Assembly: GCA_030148915.1 (NCBI GenBank)
Contig: JASBSN010000123.1
Span: 1-64,000 of the forward strand
DNA from: Thiogranum sp.
Lineage (GTDB): Bacteria > Pseudomonadota > Gammaproteobacteria > DSM-19610
DNA length: 64,000 bases
Direction: 5' to 3'
Positions 31,494 through 44,565 of this stretch are shown in pieces. How positions within the stretch are numbered: position 1 is the stretch's first letter; every line of letters begins with the position of its first letter. The notes below the pieces were generated by a model. The model was not told the origin of the DNA, ran no database searches, and saw only the letters and a program-made list of their open reading frames with translations. The translations under genes were made by a program, and so were the position numbers.

Positions 31494-32517
31494 TCTTGTC
31501 CAGTACGTCCTGAGCAAATTCAAACGCGTCCGAGTACAGATGGCCGAGTTGCGCCCCGTGGGCGACAAATTGCGGTGTAGCGGTTTCGATCATGGCGGGC
31601 GGTCCGCTCATGTAAATGTCGAATCCGTCCAGGGAGGGGTAATCTTTGGCCACCGCGTCGCTCACCAGACCGGTAGCGCCCTGCCAGGCGGGTACGCTGT
31701 GCGCGGGTTCTGAGAGTACCGGCGTGTAACGAAACCGCGGATGCTGTTGCGACCAGGCGCGCGCAAGCGCATCCATGTAGAGATCTTGCTGGGCGCGCAC
31801 GCCCCAGAACAGATGGATGGGTTGATCGAAGCCGGTGTGGAATGCGTGTTCCAACATGCCTTTGAGTGGTGCGAAACCGGTGCCTCCGGCCATCATGATC
31901 ACTGGGCGCCGAGACTCGTCGCGCAGGTAAAAGCTGCCGAGCGGCCCCTCTACGCGCAGCATCGCCCGGTCTTTCATTTCTTCGAACACATGGCCGGTGA
32001 ACGAACCTCCAGGGACGTGGCGGATATGCAGTTCGAGAAACTCGTCCAGATGCGGCGCGTTGGCGATGGAAAACGCCCGGCGGCGGCCGTCCTTGAGAAG
32101 AAACTCGAGGTATTGGCCGGCGAGAAACTGCATGCGCTCGGTCTCCGGCAGTTTCAGCATCACCTGCATGACGTCGTGTGACAGACGCCGCAGATGTTCG
32201 GCGCGGCAGGGCAGTATTTTAATGCTGATATCCGGGTTGGTCTGTACTTCACGCACGGCGATGACCAGATCACTGGCGGCGTGGGCGCGGCAAAGAACCA
32301 CCGGCTTACTGGCGCTGGACTCTTCCAGCGCCGGCGGCGCACCCTGCGGATAATGGATATCGCCGGACACCAGCGTGGCGATACACGAGCCGCAGGCGCC
32401 GTTGCGACACCCATAGGGCAGGCCAATGCCTTGCTGCAACGCGGCATCCAGAATCGATTGGCCCTCGCTGACGCGGAATTGATGGCCGCTGGATGCTATG
32501 CTGACCTGGAAGCTCAT
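31477..32517 (-). CDS. 2Fe-2S ferredoxin-type flavin reductase (CDP-6-deoxy-delta-3,4-glucoseen reductase-like)
   Basis: LPYGCRNGACGSCIATLVSGDIHY plus FAD/NAD-binding MMAGGTGFAPLKGMLEHAF. Confidence 0.92.
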   Translation of the reverse strand: MSFQVSIASSGHQFRVSEGQSILDAALQQGIGLPYGCRNGACGSCIATLVSGDIHYPQGAPPALEESSASKPVVLCRAHAASDLVIAVREVQTNPDISIKILPCRAEHLRRLSHDVMQVMLKLPETERMQFLAGQYLEFLLKDGRRRAFSIANAPHLDEFLELHIRHVPGGSFTGHVFEEMKDRAMLRVEGPLGSFYLRDESRRPVIMMAGGTGFAPLKGMLEHAFHTGFDQPIHLFWGVRAQQDLYMDALARAWSQQHPRFRYTPVLSEPAHSVPAWQGATGLVSDAVAKDYPSLDGFDIYMSGPPAMIETATPQFVAHGAQLGHLYSDAFEFAQDVLDKIKRNG

Positions 32518-32576
32518 GAAGGTTTCCGATGGCGAAAGTTTCGCATTTTCCTTGATTTGGGCGATCGGGTAAACGT

Positions 32577-33449
32577 ATGAATCCTGTGTTAATCATTGGC
32601 TGCGGTGATATCGGCGTGCGCGTCGCCAGCCGTTTGGCGCCCACCGCCGTAACGGGTGTGGTTAAGAGCGCGCCCAGCGCGGAGCGATTGCGCGCCCTCG
32701 GGATCGAGGTGGTCCAGAGGGATCTGGATGCATCATCGACGGCCCTTGAGCTGCCGGTACAGGGCCGTCAAGTGTATTATTTCGCACCCCCGCCGCCGCA
32801 CGGTGAACTCGATACCCGGGTCGCCCGGGTCTGCGCCGCGTGGCTGGGCGACGAGCTGCCGGCTAGGGTCGTCTACATCAGTACCAGCGCCGTATATGGA
32901 GATTGTGCCGGCGCCTGGATTGACGAAACCGCGCCGTTGCGACCGGGCACTGCCCGCGGGCGACGGCGTCTGGATGCAGAATCACGGTGGTTGCGCTGGA
33001 GCCGGCAAACCGGCGTCGCCGTGGTGTTATTACGCGTACCCGGTATTTATGCCTGTGACCGGCTGCCGGCCAAACGTCTGCGCGCCGGTCTGCCGGTGCT
33101 CGCCGCGACCGAGTCGCCTTTCACCAACCGTATTCACGCCGAGGATCTGGCCCAGGCGTGCATTCTCGCCATGCAACGCGGCGCCGCGGGTGTCGCTTAT
33201 AACGTTTCCGACGGTCAGCCCACGACGATGACAGATTATTTCAACCGTGTTGCCGAGCGACTGCATCTGCCGCGCCCCCCGGTGCTCGACCGTGAGGCGG
33301 CACGAGAGGCGCTCAGCGCATCCATGTGGTCTTTTCTCAGCGAGTCAAAACGCCTCGACAACCGGCGCATGCTGGAGCAACTCGGCATCCACTTGCAGTA
33401 CCCGCACCTGGCCGCGGGCCTGGCGGCCTGCGAGGGCGATGATCCCTGA
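32577..33449 (+). CDS. SDR/NAD-dependent epimerase (YeeZ-like)
   Basis: NPVLIIGCGDIGVRVASRL...VVYISTSAVYGDCAGAWIDE. Confidence 0.88.
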   Translation: MNPVLIIGCGDIGVRVASRLAPTAVTGVVKSAPSAERLRALGIEVVQRDLDASSTALELPVQGRQVYYFAPPPPHGELDTRVARVCAAWLGDELPARVVYISTSAVYGDCAGAWIDETAPLRPGTARGRRRLDAESRWLRWSRQTGVAVVLLRVPGIYACDRLPAKRLRAGLPVLAATESPFTNRIHAEDLAQACILAMQRGAAGVAYNVSDGQPTTMTDYFNRVAERLHLPRPPVLDREAAREALSASMWSFLSESKRLDNRRMLEQLGIHLQYPHLAAGLAACEGDDP

Positions 33450-33452
33450 CGC

Positions 33453-35882
33453 TTAACTTTCGCACACCGGAAGCCCGCGTTCTACACTCAGCGCGTCCAG
33501 TGGTTTAGGTTTGGCAATGGCATAGCCCTGTGCATAGTCCACGCCGATGACGGCCAGAGCATCGAGGGTTTCCTGGTCCTCGACAAACTCAGCGATGGTG
33601 CGCATGCCCATGGCGTGGCCGATCTGGTTGACCGCTTCGACCAGTGCCCGATCAACCGGGTCGCGCACCAGGTCGCGCACGTAGCTGCCGTCGATTTTCA
33701 GGTAGTTGACCGGCAGGTTCTTCAGATAAGCAAACGAGGACATGCCGCTACCGAAATCGTCCAGAGCGAATTCACATCCCATGGTTTTCAGCGCCGAGAT
33801 AAAGCGCATGGCATTGTCCAGGTTGGCGATCGCCGCGGTTTCGGTGATTTCGAAGCAGATCTGGTTGGCGTTGGCGTTCGAGCTCGTGAACATGTCTATG
33901 ACGATATCCAGAAAGGGCCGCAGCGAAAGCGACTGCCCGGACAGATTGATCGCCAGCCGCCGCACGCCGGTGTCGCCGTTGACGGTCAACCAGTCAAGGG
34001 CGTTGCGCAGCACCCAGACGTCGATCTCTGCGGTCAGGCCGAACTGTTCGGCCGCGCTCATGAATTGCCCGGGGGCCAACAGCCGTCCTTCTTCGTCGAG
34101 CATGCGGATCAATACCTCGTGGTGTACCACCGCGTAGTCGGCGCTTGTTACCGCAACGATCGGTTGCTGATAGAGCCGGAAACGGTCTTCTTTCAACGCC
34201 TGGCGGATGCGGTTCACCCACTGCATATCGGTTCGCTTGCGGCGTAGCTCGTCGTCGTCCGCTTCGTAGACGTGCACCCGGTCACGCCCGCTGTCCTTGG
34301 CCGCGTAGCAGGCCACGTCCGCGGCACTTAGCGCTTCGGCGACCCCGCCGGTGTCCGCCGACAACGGCACTACCCCGATGCTCACGCCGACCTCAAAGGT
34401 CTTGCCCTCCCAGATGAAATGATGCTCCCGGACCACTTTGCGTAATTTGGTCGCCAGTCGGCCGGCGTCGCTCAGCGTGCAACCCTCCAATAAGACGCCG
34501 AACTCATCGCCACCGAGCCGGGCGAGGATATCGTTTTCGCGCAACTCGTTTTTCAGCGTTACCGCCAGTTGACGCAGCAGCTCATCGCCGGCAACATGCC
34601 CGCAGGTGTCGTTGACCAGTTTGAACTGGTCCAAATCCAGGTAGCACAGTGTCACCAGAGAATTATCGCGGCCGGCCTTCTGCAGGGCGGCGCGCAGCCG
34701 AATCTCGAATTCGCGGCGGTTGAACAGACCGGTGAGCGTATCGTGGCTGGCCTGGTAGGAGAGTTTACGCGTCAGTTCGCGGTTTTGGCTGACGTCGGTG
34801 AACGCCAGCACCGCGCCAATGGTCTCGCCGTTGCCGTCGCGGATCGGCGCAGCGTTCTCCTCGATGGCGATTTCCCCGCCTCCGTGTTGCACCAGTAGGC
34901 GGCCGGTAAAGGCGCGAGCGACATTGTTGGTGCGCAGGCAGGTGGATACGCAGGACTCCGCAGGCTGATTATTGTGCTCGTTTTTCAGTCTCAGCACCTG
35001 GCCGATCGGCACGCCGCTGGCCTCGCCGCGAGTAACGCCGGTCAAGGTCTCGGCCGCCGGATTCATGTACTGGACACAGCCGGTGTTATCGGTGGTGATC
35101 ACCCCCTCGGCAATCGAGTGCAGCGTCACTTCGACGCGCTCTTTTTCCTCGCACAGCGCCTGCTCCGATCTCTGCGCCCGCTGCAGCGCTTGTACCGCCT
35201 CGTTCTGGCGCTGGGTCAAACTGTCCAGGGCGTGGTTGATAAAGCGAGCCAGATAGCCGAACTCATCGTTGCGCCGCTCGTTGAAGCGGGTCACGCCCCT
35301 GTTGCTGAAGATGCGCGCAGCGTCGACCATCTGCGTAATCGGTGTCGTCAGCAGACGTTGCAATATCCATTGCAAAATCATGCCGAACAGAAACACCAGC
35401 GTACCCATCTCTATCATCAGGAGCTTTTTTTGCGGCGCCAACAGCTCGTCGACGGGTGGCATCCAGATCGACACATACATATGATCGCCGCCGGGAAGCG
35501 AAAAGCTGCTGCTGTATTCGGTTAGCCCTTTGCGTATCTTGCCCGCGGCCATTCGCTCCAGGCCATGGTGGACGGTGATGGCGCTGGCGACGGTGTGGTC
35601 GACCAGAAGATCGAGCTGGTACTGCAGGTCTTGCGTTTTGAAATCGGCGTCATGGGTCATCAGCGAGCGGATCAGGAGTGTGGTCTGTTCGGCCGACGCG
35701 GACTGGCTTTTTTCCATGTCGCTGTGTAACCAGTGCATGGTTTCGGCGGCGAGAATCAGTCCGATGACCACCAGACCCCAGAACACAATACCGGTGATTT
35801 TCAACGGCAGGCCGATGCGCACCCCCTGCGCCAGGGAGTCGACCTTGCCGGCCTTGTCGGTGTCTATTTGAGGCCGGCCCAT
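33453..35882 (-). CDS. Membrane-anchored PAS-GGDEF-EAL protein (start chosen at 35882)
   Basis: LTGLFNRREFE...LARLGGDEFGVLL, HHEVLIRM...LDDFGSGMSSFAYLKNLPVNYLKIDGSYV. Confidence 0.93.
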   Translation of the reverse strand: MGRPQIDTDKAGKVDSLAQGVRIGLPLKITGIVFWGLVVIGLILAAETMHWLHSDMEKSQSASAEQTTLLIRSLMTHDADFKTQDLQYQLDLLVDHTVASAITVHHGLERMAAGKIRKGLTEYSSSFSLPGGDHMYVSIWMPPVDELLAPQKKLLMIEMGTLVFLFGMILQWILQRLLTTPITQMVDAARIFSNRGVTRFNERRNDEFGYLARFINHALDSLTQRQNEAVQALQRAQRSEQALCEEKERVEVTLHSIAEGVITTDNTGCVQYMNPAAETLTGVTRGEASGVPIGQVLRLKNEHNNQPAESCVSTCLRTNNVARAFTGRLLVQHGGGEIAIEENAAPIRDGNGETIGAVLAFTDVSQNRELTRKLSYQASHDTLTGLFNRREFEIRLRAALQKAGRDNSLVTLCYLDLDQFKLVNDTCGHVAGDELLRQLAVTLKNELRENDILARLGGDEFGVLLEGCTLSDAGRLATKLRKVVREHHFIWEGKTFEVGVSIGVVPLSADTGGVAEALSAADVACYAAKDSGRDRVHVYEADDDELRRKRTDMQWVNRIRQALKEDRFRLYQQPIVAVTSADYAVVHHEVLIRMLDEEGRLLAPGQFMSAAEQFGLTAEIDVWVLRNALDWLTVNGDTGVRRLAINLSGQSLSLRPFLDIVIDMFTSSNANANQICFEITETAAIANLDNAMRFISALKTMGCEFALDDFGSGMSSFAYLKNLPVNYLKIDGSYVRDLVRDPVDRALVEAVNQIGHAMGMRTIAEFVEDQETLDALAVIGVDYAQGYAIAKPKPLDALSVERGLPVCES

Positions 35883-36256
35883 TTCAGCGCCAAATAAGCG
35901 GGGCAGACGCCGCTCAACCCAGCGCCCATGATGGTGATTCCCATGAACCAGGGAAAAAACCACAATGTGTGAGGGAAAAGGACAACGCTCAGCAGCAAAA
36001 AGAACCCTACGATCAGGCGCCAGGCGCGTTCGGCCTCAAAACGCGTGCGCACCTTAAACGGTATACCCAGCGAACCTTCCTGCGGATCGCCGTCACGCCG
36101 GCCGCGCAGCCGGTAAACGAGGTTCGGCAGGCGCAGGTTGGTGAGGGCTTCGAGCGCCAACAGGGCGATCAAACCATACAGCGCCGGACGCAGATCGAAA
36201 TACAAAAAGATCAGCAACGCGATACCCAACGTCAGTCTGTACAAACGATTACTCAC
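35864..36256 (-). CDS. DUF2892/YgaP-type small membrane protein
   Basis: Several TM helices, C-terminal GLSGVCPAYLALKWAGLK. Confidence 0.75.
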   Translation of the reverse strand: MSNRLYRLTLGIALLIFLYFDLRPALYGLIALLALEALTNLRLPNLVYRLRGRRDGDPQEGSLGIPFKVRTRFEAERAWRLIVGFFLLLSVVLFPHTLWFFPWFMGITIMGAGLSGVCPAYLALKWAGLK

Positions 36257-36409
36257 GCGCCCTCCGCCACCCCGGTTCTCTAGTTGAGTGAGCGGCAGGG
36301 GGGGGCAAATATTTAGGCTTATTTAGCTGAAAACTATCGGCTTTATCAGGCTGCTCAGGGCTCTCGTGAGGTGGCTGCGGCGCTTTTACCCGCTCCTTGG
36401 TGGCGACTT

Positions 36410-37879
36410 TCAGAGGCCGATGCCGAGCTCTTCCCAGATGGCGTCCACGCGCTGCTTGACGGCGTCGTCCATGCGGATCGGACGCCCCCACTCGCGCGTT
36501 GTTTCTCCCGGCCATTTATTCGTTGCATCCATGCCCATCTTGCCGCCCAGGCCGGCCACCGGCGAGGCGAAATCGAGATAATCGATCGGCGTGTTTTCCA
36601 CCAACGTGATATCGCGGGCCGGGTCCATGCGCGTGACTATGGCCCAGACAACGTCCTTCCACTCGCGCACATCGATGTCGTCGTCGGTGACCACGACAAA
36701 TTTGGTGTACATGAACTGACGCAGAAAGCTCCACACACCGAACATCACGCGCTTGGCGTGCCCGGGATATTGTTTGCGGATGCTGACACAGGCCATCCGG
36801 TAGGAGCAGCCTTCCGGCGGCAGATAGAAATCGGTGATTTCCGGAAACTGCTTCTGCAGTATGGGCACAAACACTTCGTTGAGGGCCACCCCCAATATCG
36901 CCGGCTCGTCCGGCGGCCGGCCGGTATAGGTGCTGTGATAGATCGGCGCATCGCGGTGGGTGATACAATCGACAGTGAACACCGGAAAACGCTCCTGTTC
37001 GTTGTAATAGCCGGTATGGTCGCCAAACGGCCCCTCCAGCGCCTCTTCCCCCGGGTGAATGTGTCCCTCGAGGACGAACTCGGCACTCGCCGGGACTTGC
37101 AGCTCAAGCGTCTGGCATTTGACCAGCTCGGTTTTCGAGCCGCGCAGCAGGCCGGCGAAGGCGTACTCCGAAAGGCTGTCCGGTACCGGCGTCACGGCGC
37201 CCAGTATGGTGGCCGGATCGGCACCCAGCGCGACGGCCACCGGGAACGGCTCGCCCGGGTGCTGGGCCTGCCAGGCGCGGAAATCCAGGGCGCCGCCCCG
37301 GTGCGCCAGCCACCGCATAATCACTTTGTTGCGGGACAGAACCTGCTGGCGGTAGATGCCCAGGTTCTGCCGCTCTTTCCCCGGCCCGCGGGTGATCACC
37401 AGCGCCCAGGTGATCAGCGGCGCCGCATCGCCGGGCCAGCAGGTCTGTACCGGCAGGCGGCCCAGATCGACTTCCTCGCCGCGCAGCACATGGTGCTGGC
37501 AGGGGGCGCTGTTGAGCACGCGAGGGGCCATATCCAGGACTTTTTTAAACAGCGGAAGTTTCTTCCAGGCGTCTTTCAGGCCTTTGGGCGGATCCGGTTC
37601 GCGCAAAAAAGCCAGCAGTCTGCCGATTTCGCGCAAGGCCTCGGCAGAGTCGGCGCCCATCCCGGCGGCGACACGCTCTGGCGTACCGAACAGGTTGGCG
37701 AGCAGGGGTATCCGCGAGCCGTGGGGGCGCTCAAACAGCAGCGCGGGCCCGCCCGCCCGTAATGTGCGGTCACAGATTTCGGTGATTTCCAGGTGCGGAT
37801 TGGCGGGGTAGTGAATCCTTTGCAGCTGTCCGTTCTTTTCCAGTTGGGCGATGAAATCGCGCAAGTCTTTGTATTGCAT
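36410..37879 (-). CDS. ubiD: 4-hydroxy-3-polyprenylbenzoate decarboxylase UbiD
   Basis: [22 protein letters not shown]...[20 protein letters not shown]...[12 protein letters not shown]. Confidence 0.98.
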   Translation of the reverse strand: MQYKDLRDFIAQLEKNGQLQRIHYPANPHLEITEICDRTLRAGGPALLFERPHGSRIPLLANLFGTPERVAAGMGADSAEALREIGRLLAFLREPDPPKGLKDAWKKLPLFKKVLDMAPRVLNSAPCQHHVLRGEEVDLGRLPVQTCWPGDAAPLITWALVITRGPGKERQNLGIYRQQVLSRNKVIMRWLAHRGGALDFRAWQAQHPGEPFPVAVALGADPATILGAVTPVPDSLSEYAFAGLLRGSKTELVKCQTLELQVPASAEFVLEGHIHPGEEALEGPFGDHTGYYNEQERFPVFTVDCITHRDAPIYHSTYTGRPPDEPAILGVALNEVFVPILQKQFPEITDFYLPPEGCSYRMACVSIRKQYPGHAKRVMFGVWSFLRQFMYTKFVVVTDDDIDVREWKDVVWAIVTRMDPARDITLVENTPIDYLDFASPVAGLGGKMGMDATNKWPGETTREWGRPIRMDDAVKQRVDAIWEELGIGL

Positions 37880-37932
37880 GCTATCCCCGCACCTGTCGGA
37901 TGGGATGCCGATTGTACCGCAATGCGCGCGGC

Positions 37933-39993
37933 TCAGGCGCGCGGGTTAGGCTCTGCGCTCGCTTGCAGCCCGCTGTGGCGCAGCAGTGCCGCGATGCTGG
38001 GCTCCCGGCCGCGGAAGGCTCGATAGAGCTCCATGGGCTCGCGGCTGCCGCCCTGGGCAAGAATTTCCTGACGAAAACGCGCGCCGGTGGCGGCGTCGAA
38101 AATGCCGTTTTCCTCAAACAGGGAGAAGGCGTCGGCGGAGAGCACTTCCGCCCACTTGTAGCTGTAGTAGCCGGCCGCGTAACCGCCCGAAAAAACGTGG
38201 GTGAAGCTGTGCAGATAGCGATTAAAGGCGGGCGCCTTGACCACCGCCACCTGCTCGCGCACCTGTGCCAGAATCTCGTCTGCGCGCGAACCGTGCCCGG
38301 GCTGATACTCATTGTGCAGCCGCATGTCCACCAGGGCGAATTCCAATTGACGCAACATACGCATCGCCGACTGGAAATGACGCGCCGCCTGCATCCGCTG
38401 GAATAACGCTTCGGGCAGTGCCTCGCCGCTCTGGTGATGGCCGGAGACCAGCGCCAAGGCGTCGCGCTCCCAGCACCAGTTTTCCATGAGCTGGCTTGGC
38501 AGCTCGACGGCGTCCCAGGCGACGCCGTTAATGCCGGCAACGCTGGGAGTGTCGACCCGGGTCAGCATGTGGTGCAGGCCGTGACCGAATTCGTGAAACA
38601 GGGTGATGACCTCGTCATGGGTCAGCAACGAGGGCTGTCCGTCCATCGGTGGGGTGAAATTACAGGTGAGGTAGGCGACCGGAAGCTGACTGCGCTGCGC
38701 GCTGTGCAGGCGCGAGGCGTAGCTGTCCATCCAGGCGCCGCCGCGCTTTTCCGCGCGCGCATAGAGATCGAGATAAAAACGTCCGCACAGGGTGCCGTCG
38801 GCCTCACGGATTTCAAAAAAGCGTACCTCCGGATCCCAGGTCGCGACACCCGGGCGCTGTTCGATGCGGACGTCGTAGAGCCGTTGAACCACCTGAAATA
38901 GTCCGCCGACCACCCGGTGGTCGGGAAAATAGGGCTTCAGCTCTTCTTGCGACAAGGCATAGCGTTGCTGGCGAAGTTTTTCCGAGAAATAGGCGATGTC
39001 CCACGCCTCCAGCGTATAGCCGATACCTTGGGCGGCGGCAAACGCTTCGACATCGGCGAGCTCTTCGCGGCCCTGTTGCAGACAGTGCCCGGCCAGATCG
39101 TTGAGAAAAGCCATCACCTGGTCGGGGCTCGTGGCCATCTTGGTTGCCAGAGAATAGTCAGCAAAGCTTTGAAAGCCCAGTAGCTGGGCGGTTTCGTGGC
39201 GCAGCGCGAGGATTTCCTCCAACAGCTCACTGTTATCCCAGCGGCCCGCGTGGGGACCCTGGTCGGAGGCGCGGGTGAGGTAAGCGGTGTACAGCTCTTC
39301 GCGCAACTGACGGTCGTCGGCATAGGTAATGACCGGAAAATAGCTGGGAAAGTCGAGCGTCAGCAGCCAGCCGTCGAGCGATTTACGCGCCGCGGCCTGG
39401 CGCGCCTGAGCCATCGCAGAGGGCGGCAGACCGGAGAGTTGCGCGGCGTCGCCGATCTGTTTCTCCCAGCCGGCGGTGGCGTCCAGTACATGATCCTGAA
39501 AAGTAGACTGCAGTTCGCTCAGGCGTTGCTGCAGCGCTTTATAGTGTTGTTGTTGGGCCGCCGGCAGGGCGACGCCGCTGAGGCGGAAATCGCGTAAGCG
39601 GTGGGTAATCGAGGCCTGCTGTGCGGTGTCGAGCTGGGTGAAGGTATCCGCATCGGCGACCGATTGGATCGCCCGGTACAGGCCGGCGTGCTGTCCGAGT
39701 TCGGTTTCGAAGCGGCTCAGCTCCGGCAGGCAGTGTTTGTAAGCCGCGCGAACAGCCGGTGTGTTGCGCACGGCATTCAGGTGGCTGACCGGTGACCATA
39801 CCCGGTGCAGTCTTTCCAGTGCCGCCTCAAGCGGCGCCAGGAGGTTGTCCCAACTGAAGGCTTCGTCGCGCTCCAGCAACGCATCGATGAGCCGGCGAGT
39901 GTCTGCCAGGGCGGTCTCGACGGCCGGAACGATATGTTCGGGCTGGATCAGATCGAAAGCGGGTAAATCATCGGTGTTCAGTAAAGGATTCAT
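37933..39993 (-). CDS. prlC: Oligopeptidase A (M3 family)
   Basis: [40 protein letters not shown]. Confidence 0.97.
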   Translation of the reverse strand: MNPLLNTDDLPAFDLIQPEHIVPAVETALADTRRLIDALLERDEAFSWDNLLAPLEAALERLHRVWSPVSHLNAVRNTPAVRAAYKHCLPELSRFETELGQHAGLYRAIQSVADADTFTQLDTAQQASITHRLRDFRLSGVALPAAQQQHYKALQQRLSELQSTFQDHVLDATAGWEKQIGDAAQLSGLPPSAMAQARQAAARKSLDGWLLTLDFPSYFPVITYADDRQLREELYTAYLTRASDQGPHAGRWDNSELLEEILALRHETAQLLGFQSFADYSLATKMATSPDQVMAFLNDLAGHCLQQGREELADVEAFAAAQGIGYTLEAWDIAYFSEKLRQQRYALSQEELKPYFPDHRVVGGLFQVVQRLYDVRIEQRPGVATWDPEVRFFEIREADGTLCGRFYLDLYARAEKRGGAWMDSYASRLHSAQRSQLPVAYLTCNFTPPMDGQPSLLTHDEVITLFHEFGHGLHHMLTRVDTPSVAGINGVAWDAVELPSQLMENWCWERDALALVSGHHQSGEALPEALFQRMQAARHFQSAMRMLRQLEFALVDMRLHNEYQPGHGSRADEILAQVREQVAVVKAPAFNRYLHSFTHVFSGGYAAGYYSYKWAEVLSADAFSLFEENGIFDAATGARFRQEILAQGGSREPMELYRAFRGREPSIAALLRHSGLQASAEPNPRA

Positions 39994-40056
39994 GCTGGCT
40001 CGCGGTGTTTGCAGTAGAATTCCCTGCAGCATTCGTTAACTGGAGTTGATTGCCTT

Positions 40057-41406
40057 ATGACGCAGCATTATGACCTGATTGCTATCGGTGGCGGTAGTGG
40101 AGGATTGTCCGTGGCCGAACGCGCCGCGCGCTACGGAAAAAAATGTGCCGTCATCGAGAAAGGGCCATTGGGCGGAACCTGCGTCAACGTCGGCTGTGTG
40201 CCGAAAAAAGTCATGTGGCTGGGGGCGAGTATCGCGCACACCCTTGAGCATGCCGCCGGCTATGGCTATTCGCTCGGCGAGGTGAGCTTTGACTGGTCCG
40301 CTCTGAAACAGGCGCGCGATGAATATGTACACGGCATCAACGACTGGTATCACACTTACCTGGCCGATTCGCAGATCGATGAAATCGTCGGCAGCGCGCG
40401 CTTTGTCGATGCGCACACCGTGGAAGTCGACGGCCGGCGTTACAGCGCCGAGCATATCGTTATCGCGCCCGGCGGAGTACCGACGCTGCCGCAGACCGAA
40501 GGCGCGGAGCTGGGCATCACTTCTGATGGTTTCTTTGCTCTGCAAAGTCTGCCGAAACGGGTCGCCGTGGTGGGTTCCGGATACATTGCCGTGGAGCTCG
40601 CCGGTATGCTCAATGCGCTCGGCGCCGATGTCACCATGCTGCTGCGCCGCGAACACCTGTTGCGCAATTTTGACGCCATGCTGCGGGAAAATCTGATGGA
40701 GGAAATGCTCGGCGACGGTATTGACATCCTGGCGCGTACCCAAGTCAAACGAGTAGTACGGCAGGACGGCCAATGTCTGAGCATTGAGTGTGAAAACGGA
40801 CAGCGCCTGGAAGGCTTTGATGTGCTGATCTGGGCCATCGGCCGTCGGCCATTGAGCGAGGAGCTCGACCTTGGCGCGGCGGGCGTGGAGAGCGATGCGC
40901 AGGGCTATATTCCCACCGACAAGTTTCAGCAGACGAATGTAAAAGGTATCTACGCTATTGGCGATGTGACCGGCCGGGCACAATTGACACCGGTGGCGAT
41001 CGCCGCCGGGCGTCGCCTGAGTGACCGGCTGTTCGGCGGCATGGCTGAGCGCTATCTGCCCTACGAAAACATCCCCACGGTGGTGTTCAGTCACCCACCC
41101 ATCGGCACCGTGGGTGTCACCGAAAGTGAAGCGCGCGAGACCCACGGCGAGGCGGTGAAGGTGTACCAGACGCGCTTCACGGCAATGTACGATGTGTTTA
41201 CCGAGCGTAAACAGAAAACCGCCATGAAGCTGGTAACTGTCGGTGCGCAGGAGCGTGTGGTCGGCTGCCATATTATCGGTCCGGGGGCCGATGAAATGCT
41301 GCAGGGCTTCGCCGTGGCTATCCGCATGGGTGCCACAAAACAGGATTTTGACGATACCGTGGCGATTCATCCGACCAGCGGCGAAGAGCTGGTAACCATG
41401 CGCTGA
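40057..41406 (+). CDS. gor: Glutathione-disulfide reductase
   Basis: [44 protein letters not shown]. Confidence 0.97.
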   Translation: MTQHYDLIAIGGGSGGLSVAERAARYGKKCAVIEKGPLGGTCVNVGCVPKKVMWLGASIAHTLEHAAGYGYSLGEVSFDWSALKQARDEYVHGINDWYHTYLADSQIDEIVGSARFVDAHTVEVDGRRYSAEHIVIAPGGVPTLPQTEGAELGITSDGFFALQSLPKRVAVVGSGYIAVELAGMLNALGADVTMLLRREHLLRNFDAMLRENLMEEMLGDGIDILARTQVKRVVRQDGQCLSIECENGQRLEGFDVLIWAIGRRPLSEELDLGAAGVESDAQGYIPTDKFQQTNVKGIYAIGDVTGRAQLTPVAIAAGRRLSDRLFGGMAERYLPYENIPTVVFSHPPIGTVGVTESEARETHGEAVKVYQTRFTAMYDVFTERKQKTAMKLVTVGAQERVVGCHIIGPGADEMLQGFAVAIRMGATKQDFDDTVAIHPTSGEELVTMR

Positions 41407-41424
41407 GGCGCTCCTCGGCACATA

Positions 41425-41451
41425 GGGAACCTCCTCTGATTGGTTCCTTTT
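41425..41451 (+). terminator. Candidate intrinsic terminator after gor (GGAACC...GGTTCC-TTTT)
   Basis: 6-bp stem, 10-nt loop, T-rich tail. Confidence 0.55.
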
Positions 41452-41560
41452 CCGTCATTCAGACCTATTCCATCATACTGGCGTAGGCCAGACAAAAGCG
41501 TTTGCGCGTTGCACGCCCGCAGGGCTAGCGAAGCGAGCCATCCAGGGGTTTCAATAACCT

Positions 41561-41615
41561 GGATACCGGCCTGCGCCGGTATGACGAATTGATACGCCGG
41601 TATGACGTATTGATC
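41561..41615. repeat. Palindromic element ATACCGGC-CTGC-GCCGGTAT with tandem partial copy CGCCGGTATGACG(A/T)ATTGAT
   Basis: Perfect 8-bp stem 41563-41570/41575-41582; 20-bp direct repeat with one mismatch at 41574 and 41595. Confidence 0.7.
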
Positions 41616-41657
41616 ATAGGTTCCTTAAATTAGACCGCGGCTTTAAGGCAGGGGCTG

Positions 41658-44143
<2,486 letters not shown>

Positions 44144-44214
44144 CTGTCCGGCGCCGGCGGCGTGGCGCCGATAATCTGTCATTATTTGACGGCACTTTGG
44201 CGGTTTGCGGTGGT

Positions 44215-44252
44215 CGAAACTTTCACAGCCACGGTAACGAAAGGGAGTTTCG
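44215..44252. promoter_or_regulatory. Dyad CGAAACT...AGTTTCG, possible enhancer-binding site upstream of the sigma54-like element
   Basis: 7-bp perfect arms at 44215-44221 and 44246-44252, about 105 bp upstream of the predicted start. Confidence 0.35.
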
Positions 44253-44311
44253 CGGGTTTCCAACCGGCAGTTAGTATAAAACACAGTGGGTTAGAGGCGC
44301 TCTGTACATGT

Positions 44312-44327
44312 TGGCATCGGGATTGCA
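44312..44327 (+). promoter_or_regulatory. Candidate sigma54 promoter TGGCAT-N5-TTGCA (GG-N10-GC)
   Basis: TGGCAT 44312-44317, TTGC 44323-44326, invariant GG/GC separated by exactly 10 nt. Confidence 0.6.
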
Positions 44328-44519
44328 TTACTTAGACCAAGGAGCAGGGAACGGTACCGATGGATCGCTAAAGACTTTACCGGACCGGCCGCTCAAGGAA
44401 TTAGGTCGGGACTCCTGATCCAGGGACGGACGCTTTCGGACTGCGTCTTCGCAGGGATGTCGAGGATGCAATCCGAAAGACAGACGAACAGATTTTTTTG
44501 TTGTGTGACGACTCCTCCG

Positions 44520-44537
44520 ACGCTGAAAAGCGTTTTT
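44520..44537 (+). terminator. Intrinsic terminator 1 of a tandem pair (ACGCT-GAAA-AGCGT-TTTT)
   Basis: 5-bp stem with GAAA loop followed by T run. Confidence 0.65.
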
Positions 44538-44565
44538 ACCCCACCTTTTAGGTGGGGTTTTTTTT
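44538..44565 (+). terminator. Intrinsic terminator 2 (ACCCCACC-TTTTA-GGTGGGGT-TTTTTTT)
   Basis: 8-bp GC-rich stem followed by T run. Confidence 0.9.

Noticed and set aside
36249-36515. 88-aa ORF downstream of ubiD with a Pro/Lys-rich tail ([27 protein letters not shown])
   Set aside because: Overlaps the ubiD 3' end out of frame and the DUF2892 start; UbiD ends normally at LGIGL, so a frameshifted extension is not supported
36371-37762. 463-aa ORF on + strand opposite ubiD
   Set aside because: Antisense to well-supported ubiD; no family motif
40036-41421. 461-aa ORF on - strand opposite gor
   Set aside because: Entirely antisense to a clear glutathione reductase; long antisense ORFs are common in GC-rich DNA and the translation has no recognisable motif
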